A DNA stretch of 64,000 nucleotides from Exiguobacterium sp. RIT594 (GTDB taxonomy: Bacteria > Bacillota > Bacilli > Exiguobacteriales > Exiguobacteriaceae): contig NZ_QPKF01000001.1 of assembly GCF_003339585.1 (NCBI RefSeq), positions 496,001-560,000 on the forward strand, read 5' to 3'. Below the pieces are notes generated by a model that was not told the DNA's origin, made no database searches, and was given only the letters and a program-made list of their open reading frames with translations. Shown here one piece after another: positions 58,819 to 64,000 of this stretch; within the stretch, counting starts at the first letter, position 1, and the number at the start of each line of letters is the position of its first letter. A program made the position numbers and the translations under genes.

Positions 58819-59460
58819 ATGAATGATTTTACAGCGTATGTCGAAGGGATGATTCGACCGCGTGATCCCTTGTTACAGGAAATGGAAGTATACGCGAAAG
58901 AGCACCATATTCCAATCATTGAACTGACGGGATCGGAAGTTTTGTTATCGTTGTTGACGTTACAACAACCGAAACGAATTCTCGAACTTGGAACAGCGAT
59001 TGGTTACAGTGCAATTCGGATGGCTCGTGCCTTACCGGATGCCCGGATCACGACGGTTGAACGAAATGCGAAACGATACGCCGAAGCCAAGATGTTCATT
59101 GAACGTTCAGACGTCGCGGACCGGATTGACATCGTTTTTGCGGATGCAGTAGAATTAGCCGAAACCCTTGAACAGCAGTTCGATGCCGTATTCATCGATG
59201 CAGCGAAAGGACAGTATAAAAAATTCTTTAACGGTTATGGGCGATTGGTGCCAATAGGCGGAGTTTTATATACGGATAACCTGTTTTTGCACGGAGATGT
59301 CCTCGAGACAGATCCGAAGACCTTTGACCGGAGAAGACGGCGTCTTGTCCGTCTGGTCAAAGAATTCACGGCATGGATGATGGAGCAAGACCAATATGAT
59401 ACGACGATTTTCCCACTTGGAGACGGAGTCTCCGTCAGTCGGAAAGTAAAGTCGGAATGA
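58819..59460 (+). CDS. trmR: tRNA 5-hydroxyuridine methyltransferase (TrmR-like)
   Basis: The 213-residue O-methyltransferase has the SAM motif [29 protein letters not shown], the metal-binding FIDAAKGQY and YTDNLF. Bacillus YrrM in the same place methylates 5-hydroxyuridine 34 of tRNA, so that role is inferred from position and family. The ATG at 58819 follows AGAAGGAG. The U32 peptidase-like genes yrrN and yrrO, which in Bacillus follow it, are missing here. Confidence 0.88.
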   Translation: MNDFTAYVEGMIRPRDPLLQEMEVYAKEHHIPIIELTGSEVLLSLLTLQQPKRILELGTAIGYSAIRMARALPDARITTVERNAKRYAEAKMFIERSDVADRIDIVFADAVELAETLEQQFDAVFIDAAKGQYKKFFNGYGRLVPIGGVLYTDNLFLHGDVLETDPKTFDRRRRRLVRLVKEFTAWMMEQDQYDTTIFPLGDGVSVSRKVKSE

Positions 59461-59480
59461 ATGATGGAGGTATGAATTCA

Positions 59481-60128
59481 ATGCAAAAACCGGTTGTAAT
59501 TGGTGTGGCTGGAGGAACAGGTTCAGGAAAGACGACAGTTGCACGGTCACTTGTCGACGCGTTCCCGAGTGAATCCATCGTCATGATCGAGCAGGATGCT
59601 TACTATAAGGATCAAAGTGAATTATCGATGGAAGAGCGTTATCAAACGAACTATGATCACCCGTTTGCCTTTGATAACGATTTATTGATCGAACACATTA
59701 AGGCACTGCGAGAAAATCAGGCGGTTGAAAAACCGGTCTATGATTACGTTGCACACACACGGGCAACGGAAACGATTCCGCTTGATCCACGCGACGTCAT
59801 CATCGTCGAAGGTATTTTGGCGCTTGAAGACGAGCGTTTACGGGAATTGATGGATATTAAAGTCTTCGTGGATACAGATGCCGATGTTCGGATTCTGCGC
59901 CGGATGCAACGTGATATGAATGAACGGGGGCGGTCAATTGATTCCGTCGTCGAACAGTATACGAAGGTCGTCCGTCCGATGCATCTTCAGTTTTGTGAAC
60001 CAACAAAACGATATGCCGACATCATTGTTCCCGAAGGTGGCGAAAACCATGTGGCAATCGATTTACTCGTCACGAAGATCCGGGCAATTCTCGATTATCG
60101 GTCTTCACTTGATCAAAGAGGATATTGA
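59481..60128 (+). CDS. udk: Uridine kinase
   Basis: Udk phosphorylates uridine and cytidine in salvage. The 215-residue protein has the P-loop [32 protein letters not shown] and [11 protein letters not shown], all typical. The ATG at 59481 is 10 bp from GGAGG (59466-59470); ATG 59472 is too close. Confidence 0.97.
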   Translation: MQKPVVIGVAGGTGSGKTTVARSLVDAFPSESIVMIEQDAYYKDQSELSMEERYQTNYDHPFAFDNDLLIEHIKALRENQAVEKPVYDYVAHTRATETIPLDPRDVIIVEGILALEDERLRELMDIKVFVDTDADVRILRRMQRDMNERGRSIDSVVEQYTKVVRPMHLQFCEPTKRYADIIVPEGGENHVAIDLLVTKIRAILDYRSSLDQRGY

Positions 60129-60152
60129 TTCCAAAAAAGATGTGAATATACT
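60125..60152 (+). promoter_or_regulatory. Promoter of greA
   Basis: TTGATT (60125-60130), 16 bp, TATACT (60147-60152). The -35 begins inside the udk stop region. Confidence 0.55.
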
Positions 60153-60184
60153 ATACTAGTGGAATAAAAAGGAGCGTGACAAAA

Positions 60185-60658
60185 ATGGCAGAAAAACAGT
60201 ATTACATGACGCTTGAAGGTAAAGCGAATGTTGAAAACGAATTAAACGAACTGAAGTCAGTCCGCCGTAAAGAAGTTGTCGAAAACATTAAGATTGCCCG
60301 TTCATTTGGTGACTTGTCGGAAAACGCGGAATATGATTCAGCGAAAGAAGAACAAGCAATGGTCGAAGGCCGGATTGCTCAACTGGAAGAGATGTTACGC
60401 AACGTTGCCATCATCTCGGAAGATGAGAAGGATATCTCGGTTGTTGGGATCGGGACGACAGTTACCTTCCTGATCCTTGAAGACAATGAAGAAGAGACGT
60501 ATACGATTGTTGGTAGTGCAGAAGCCGATCCGTTCACGGGTAAAATCTCGAACGAATCACCGATTGCGAAAAGTCTGTTCGGTCACAGCGTCGGTGAACA
60601 AGTATCCGTTCAAGCACCCGGCGGAGATTTCGCTGTAAAAATTACATCAATCAAGTAA
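60185..60658 (+). CDS. greA: Transcription elongation factor GreA
   Basis: GreA rescues backtracked RNA polymerase by stimulating transcript cleavage. The 157-residue protein has the N-terminal coiled coil with the acidic tip ([15 protein letters not shown]) and the C-terminal FKBP-like domain ([20 protein letters not shown]). The ATG at 60185 follows AAAAGGAG; the in-frame start at 60176 lies next to that site. Confidence 0.98.
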   Translation: MAEKQYYMTLEGKANVENELNELKSVRRKEVVENIKIARSFGDLSENAEYDSAKEEQAMVEGRIAQLEEMLRNVAIISEDEKDISVVGIGTTVTFLILEDNEEETYTIVGSAEADPFTGKISNESPIAKSLFGHSVGEQVSVQAPGGDFAVKITSIK

Positions 60659-60716
60659 ATACGAATTAACAGCAGCCGGAGCAATCCGGTTTTCTGTTTG
60701 AACGGGGGGAAAAGAC

Positions 60717-61421
60717 ATGCCAATCGCAATCATCGGAGCGATGGAAGAAGAAGTAAACTTACTTCGAAATGAATTATCGGAACGAAAAGATACGGTCATT
60801 GCCAACTATCATTTTTATGAAGGGCTGTTGAACAGTGTCCCGGTCGTCATCTTAAAATCCGGTATCGGAAAAGTCAATGCCGCAATCGGAACGACATTAC
60901 TGCTTGATCATTTCAAGCCAAGTGCCGTCATCAATACCGGTTCAGCCGGCGGATTCAGAGCCGGTTTAAAAGTCGGTGATGTCGTTGTTTCGACGGAAGT
61001 CCGTCACCATGATGTCGACGTGACGGCGTTTGGTTACGAGTATGGTCAAGTCCCGGGGATGCCGGCTGCCTATACAGCTGATCCAAAATTGATTGCAACA
61101 GCGGAAGCTGTCATTGAACGAATGGATGCGATTCGGGTCGTCCATGGTTTGATCGTGACAGGTGATTCGTTCATCCATGATACGGAGCGTTCAAACCTCA
61201 TTAAAACGAACTTCCCGGATGTCGCGGCAGTTGAGATGGAAGCAGCACCGATTGCACAAGTCTGCCATCAATTTAATGTCCCGTTCGTCGTGACACGTTC
61301 GATTTCTGACAGTGCCGATGAAGAAGCATCTCTGTCATTTGATGAATTCCTGGAGATTGCTTCGATTAATTCGGCGAAGATGGTCATGGAAGTCGTCCGT
61401 ACATTAGCTGATTCAGAGTAA
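60717..61421 (+). CDS. mtnN: 5'-methylthioadenosine/S-adenosylhomocysteine nucleosidase
   Basis: MtnN splits MTA and SAH, recycling methionine and relieving inhibition of methyltransferases. The 234-residue protein has [14 protein letters not shown] with the catalytic Glu, INTGSAGGF, the substrate motif [11 protein letters not shown] and the general-acid Asp in [11 protein letters not shown] terminator follows, and synteny with Bacillus ends here. Confidence 0.98.
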   Translation: MPIAIIGAMEEEVNLLRNELSERKDTVIANYHFYEGLLNSVPVVILKSGIGKVNAAIGTTLLLDHFKPSAVINTGSAGGFRAGLKVGDVVVSTEVRHHDVDVTAFGYEYGQVPGMPAAYTADPKLIATAEAVIERMDAIRVVHGLIVTGDSFIHDTERSNLIKTNFPDVAAVEMEAAPIAQVCHQFNVPFVVTRSISDSADEEASLSFDEFLEIASINSAKMVMEVVRTLADSE

Positions 61422-61433
61422 TCTGGATGACGT

Positions 61434-61466
61434 AAAAGAAGGTCTCTCAACGGGAGGCCTTCTTTT
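61434..61466 (+). terminator. Terminator after mtnN
   Basis: AAAAGAAGGTCTC pairs with GGAGGCCTTCTTTT across a short loop. Confidence 0.85.
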
Positions 61467-61470
61467 CTCT

Positions 61471-61499
61471 TTGACAAAATGTGTTTAACGCTTTATATT
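61471..61499 (+). promoter_or_regulatory. Promoter of fabH-fabF
   Basis: A perfect TTGACA (61471-61476), exactly 17 bp, then TATATT (61494-61499). One of the best promoters in the window. Confidence 0.85.
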
Positions 61500-61514
61500 A
61501 GTACCAGATACTAA
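61498..61514 (+). promoter_or_regulatory. FapR operator
   Basis: TTAGTACCAGATACTAA is a palindrome matching the known FapR site (TTAGTACCTGATACTAA) at all but one position. It starts in the last bases of the -10 and covers the start of transcription, so bound FapR would block RNA polymerase until malonyl-CoA rises. Confidence 0.93.
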
Positions 61515-61532
61515 TTTCAAAGGAGCAATCAT

Positions 61533-62477
61533 ATGAATATCGGAATTGTAGGACTCGGTACATCATTACCCGAACACCGGATGACAAATGATGATTTAGC
61601 AGCGACACTCGATACGAGTGATGAATGGATTCGGACACGTACAGGAATCGGCGCACGGCGGATTGCAGATGATGCAGTCGATGTCACGGATTTAGCGACG
61701 GAAGCAGCGGAAAAAGCATTGGCAGATGCCAACCTGACAGCCGACGATATCGGACTGATTGTTGTCGGAACGGCAACCGGGCGTGCTTTCCCGTCAACGG
61801 CCTGTATCGTTCAGGAGCGGATCGGCGCACTTGGTGCGACAGCTTTTGATATTAGCGCAGCCTGCAGCGGATTCATTTTTGCCCTACAGACGGCTTCGAG
61901 TATGATGACGGCAACGGGATCAAAACACGCACTCGTCATCGGAGCAGAGAAGATGTCCAGCATCGTTGACTGGTCAGACCGGTCGACAGCCATCTTGTTC
62001 GGTGACGGTGCCGGAGCAGTTGTCCTCGGTCCAACCGAGCAACAAGGATTGAATGCCTTTGAACTGGGCACGGATGGCCGCGGAGCACATCTGTTATTTA
62101 AAAACTTGGATGGTCCGATTGAAATGAACGGCCGGGAAGTGTTTAAGTTCGCGGTCCGCAAGTTACCGGACATCGTGGAAAAAGTCATTCAAAAAGCGGA
62201 TGGAACGCTGGCGGAACTTGATTTACTGATTCCGCATCAAGCGAATTTACGGATCATCGATGCAGCACGTGAACGGCTTGGGATTGCAGAAGAAAAAGTG
62301 ATTGTGACGATTGACGAACATGCGAATACATCTGCTGCGTCAATACCACTTGCACTAGAAGAGGCACGGCGACAAGGAAGATTGTCACCGGGGACGACAC
62401 TTGTCCTCGCCGGATTCGGCGCAGGTTTGACATGGGGAGCAGCTTATATTACTTGGACTAAAGGGGAGAACACATAA
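61533..62477 (+). CDS. fabH: 3-oxoacyl-ACP synthase III
   Basis: FabH starts fatty acid synthesis by condensing an acyl-CoA with malonyl-ACP; in Bacillales branched-chain primers are favoured. The 314-residue protein has the full triad C111 (SAACSGF), H235 (PHQAN) and N265 (EHANTSAAS), plus GDGAGAVVL and the closing [17 protein letters not shown] precedes the ATG. It shares the FapR-controlled operon with fabF, 1 bp away. Confidence 0.98.
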   Translation: MNIGIVGLGTSLPEHRMTNDDLAATLDTSDEWIRTRTGIGARRIADDAVDVTDLATEAAEKALADANLTADDIGLIVVGTATGRAFPSTACIVQERIGALGATAFDISAACSGFIFALQTASSMMTATGSKHALVIGAEKMSSIVDWSDRSTAILFGDGAGAVVLGPTEQQGLNAFELGTDGRGAHLLFKNLDGPIEMNGREVFKFAVRKLPDIVEKVIQKADGTLAELDLLIPHQANLRIIDAARERLGIAEEKVIVTIDEHANTSAASIPLALEEARRQGRLSPGTTLVLAGFGAGLTWGAAYITWTKGENT

Positions 62478-62478
62478 A

Positions 62479-63717
62479 ATGATGAGAAAACGTGTAGTAG
62501 TAACAGGTATGGGCGCACTGACGCCAATCGGTAATGACGTCGACACATTTTGGAACGCTTTAAAGGCCGGAGAAAACGGGATTCGTCCGATGGAGCGTCT
62601 GGATATCGATGAATATCCAACGAAAGTCACGGGAGAACTACAGAATTTTGATGTTACAGAATTCATAGAAGCAAAAGAAGCACGGAAAATGGACCGTTTC
62701 GTTCATTATTCACTTGTTGCCAGTATGGAAGCAGTCAAAAATGCTGATCTGGATGTTAAAGCCAATGCTGAACGTATCGGCGTCTGGATCGGATCAGGAA
62801 TCGGCGGCGTCGAAACAATCGAAAAACAGGCGAAAATTTATTTTGAACGGGGACACCGCCGTGTCAGCCCATTCTTCATTCCGATGATGATTCCGAACAT
62901 GGCCAGTGGTCAAGTTTCGATTTATACAGGTGCAAAAGGACCGAATAACTGTTCCGTCACCGCATGTGCTTCCGGTACGAACGCGATTGGCGAAGCGTTA
63001 CGCGTCATTGAACGCGGCGACGCGGACGTCATGATTGCCGGTGGATCAGAAGCACCGATTACCAATCTTGCATTTGCCGGTTTTTGTGCCAATAAAGCGA
63101 TGTCGACGAACCATGATCCAAACACGGCAAGCCGTCCGTTTGATGAAGGCCGTGACGGATTCGTCATGGGAGAAGGTGCCGGAATCCTGGTACTGGAAGA
63201 GTATGAACATGCGATTGCCCGCGGTGCCAAAATCTATGCAGAAGTCAGCGGATACGGATTAACGGCCGATGCATACCATATCACAGCACCAGATCCAGAT
63301 GGTGACGGCGGAGCGCGCGCAATGGCGATGGCGATTCAAGATGCAGGTATTGAGCCGGCTGCCGTTCAATATATCAATGCGCATGGAACAAGTACGCCGA
63401 TGAATGATGTACTTGAAACGAAAGCAATCCATACCGTATTTGGAAATCATGCTGAAAAATTAGCCATCAACTCGACGAAGTCGATGATTGGTCATTTATT
63501 AGGCGGTGCCGGTGGAGTGGAAGCCATCGCGACGATTAAATCATTGCAAGAACAAATCGTTCACCCGACGATTCATTTGGAGAATCCAAGTGAAGGATGT
63601 GATCTTGATTACGTGCGCGAGGGAAGCCGGTCATGGGATGTGGAGTATGCCCTCAGCAACTCGCTTGGGTTCGGTGGTCATAATGCTTCACTCGTCTTTA
63701 AACGCTATCACGCGTAA
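62479..63717 (+). CDS. fabF: 3-oxoacyl-ACP synthase II
   Basis: FabF carries out the elongation condensations of fatty acid synthesis. The 412-residue protein has [15 protein letters not shown], the nucleophile C163 (TACASGTN), H302 (NAHGTSTP), H339 ([14 protein letters not shown]) and the closing [15 protein letters not shown] second in-frame ATG follows the first. A strong terminator lies 23 bp after the stop. Confidence 0.98.
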   Translation: MMRKRVVVTGMGALTPIGNDVDTFWNALKAGENGIRPMERLDIDEYPTKVTGELQNFDVTEFIEAKEARKMDRFVHYSLVASMEAVKNADLDVKANAERIGVWIGSGIGGVETIEKQAKIYFERGHRRVSPFFIPMMIPNMASGQVSIYTGAKGPNNCSVTACASGTNAIGEALRVIERGDADVMIAGGSEAPITNLAFAGFCANKAMSTNHDPNTASRPFDEGRDGFVMGEGAGILVLEEYEHAIARGAKIYAEVSGYGLTADAYHITAPDPDGDGGARAMAMAIQDAGIEPAAVQYINAHGTSTPMNDVLETKAIHTVFGNHAEKLAINSTKSMIGHLLGGAGGVEAIATIKSLQEQIVHPTIHLENPSEGCDLDYVREGSRSWDVEYALSNSLGFGGHNASLVFKRYHA

Positions 63718-63740
63718 TTGCGCATAGGAATAGAAGAAGG

Positions 63741-63784
63741 AAAAGCGATTTAACGGTTCAGATGACCGTTAAATCGCTTTTTTT
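63741..63784 (+). terminator. Terminator after fabF
   Basis: AAAAGCGATTTAACGGT with its exact complement, then seven T. Confidence 0.92.
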
Positions 63785-64000
63785 GAATAAAGAAATTTAG
63801 CTTTATTTTATAAAAAGTCACACAAAAAACTAAAAATTCCACTTATTTTCAAATTGTTTTGAAAAAATATTTAGAAAAATCGGATAAAAGGTTTGCAAAA
63901 TTATCAGAACATTGTAAACTATTTGTAACGAGAGGTTTTGGTCGAATAAAAGTAACGACTTTTTTTTTCGCTCAAAAACCTTAGATTACTAGCTTTGGAA
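63785..64000 (+). other. AT-rich leader region without a gene
   Basis: I see no convincing coding frame here. A promoter may lie at 63893-63920 (TTGCAA, 16 bp, TAAACT with an upstream TG). Downstream, AAAAGT-AACG-ACTTTT runs into T residues (about 63947-63968), set inside GGTTTT and AAAACC arms (63934 and 63976). This may be the attenuator-like leader of a gene to the right. Confidence 0.35.

Overview
The window reads as a chromosomal segment from a low-to-mid GC Gram-positive of the Bacillales. The gene blocks follow the Bacillus subtilis order closely: maf-radC-mreBCD-minCD-rplU-prp-rpmA-spo0B-obg, ruvAB-queA-tgt-yajC-secDF-recJ-apt-rel-dtd-hisS-aspS, and rarA-cymR-iscS-mnmA-TPR-recD2-alaS-ireB-ruvX-mltG-trmR-udk-greA-mtnN. 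Sporulation genes expected inside these blocks (spoIVFA/spoIVFB) are absent. A complete type IV pilus locus and a CRY-DASH photolyase are present. From general knowledge this combination points to Exiguobacterium or a close relative. That is an inference and was not checked against any database.

Region 1 (1-10150) is a type IV pilus locus. A prepilin gene runs off the left edge on the minus strand. On the plus strand are a membrane-anchored VanW-like protein, a small membrane protein, pilB, pilT, pilC, a major prepilin with its own promoter, the prepilin peptidase, a PilM-PilN fusion and pilO. Together they supply extension and retraction motors, platform, pilin, processing enzyme and alignment complex. 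No secretin is present, as expected for a one-membrane cell.

Region 2 (10200-21350) holds maf, radC, the cell-shape genes mreBCD, the division-site genes minCD, an RNase G-type nuclease, the L21-Prp-L27 ribosomal unit with an L21 leader, a Spo0B-like protein, the GTPase Obg and a CBS-domain membrane protein. Region 3 (21380-26540) is the NAD cluster: niaR and nifS transcribed leftward, nadBCA rightward.

Region 4 (26600-42260) covers Holliday-junction branch migration (ruvAB), queuosine tRNA modification (queA, tgt), protein export (yajC, secD, secF), recJ, apt, the stringent-response enzyme Rel, dtd, and a T-box-controlled hisS-aspS operon with an aspartate (GAC) specifier. Region 5 (42270-44770) is a small interval with mpg, a 40-residue basic peptide gene, a CRY-DASH photolyase and a 6S RNA gene.

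Region 6 (44770-61470) contains tcdA, rarA, cymR, iscS, mnmA, a TPR protein, a VOC protein, recD2, T-box-controlled alaS (GCT specifier), ireB, ruvX, two DUF1292 genes, mltG, trmR, udk, greA and mtnN. Region 7 (61470-64000) is fabH-fabF behind a strong promoter overlapped by a clear FapR operator, followed by a gene-free AT-rich stretch that looks like the 5' leader of a gene beyond the window.

Most genes are conserved housekeeping genes and can be called confidently. The parts most worth a second look are the pilus locus (fusion protein, chimeric pilin gene, degenerate VanW protein, palindromic pilin promoter), the remnants left where sporulation genes are missing, the RNase G without a zinc-link motif, and the small peptide gene at 43 kb.
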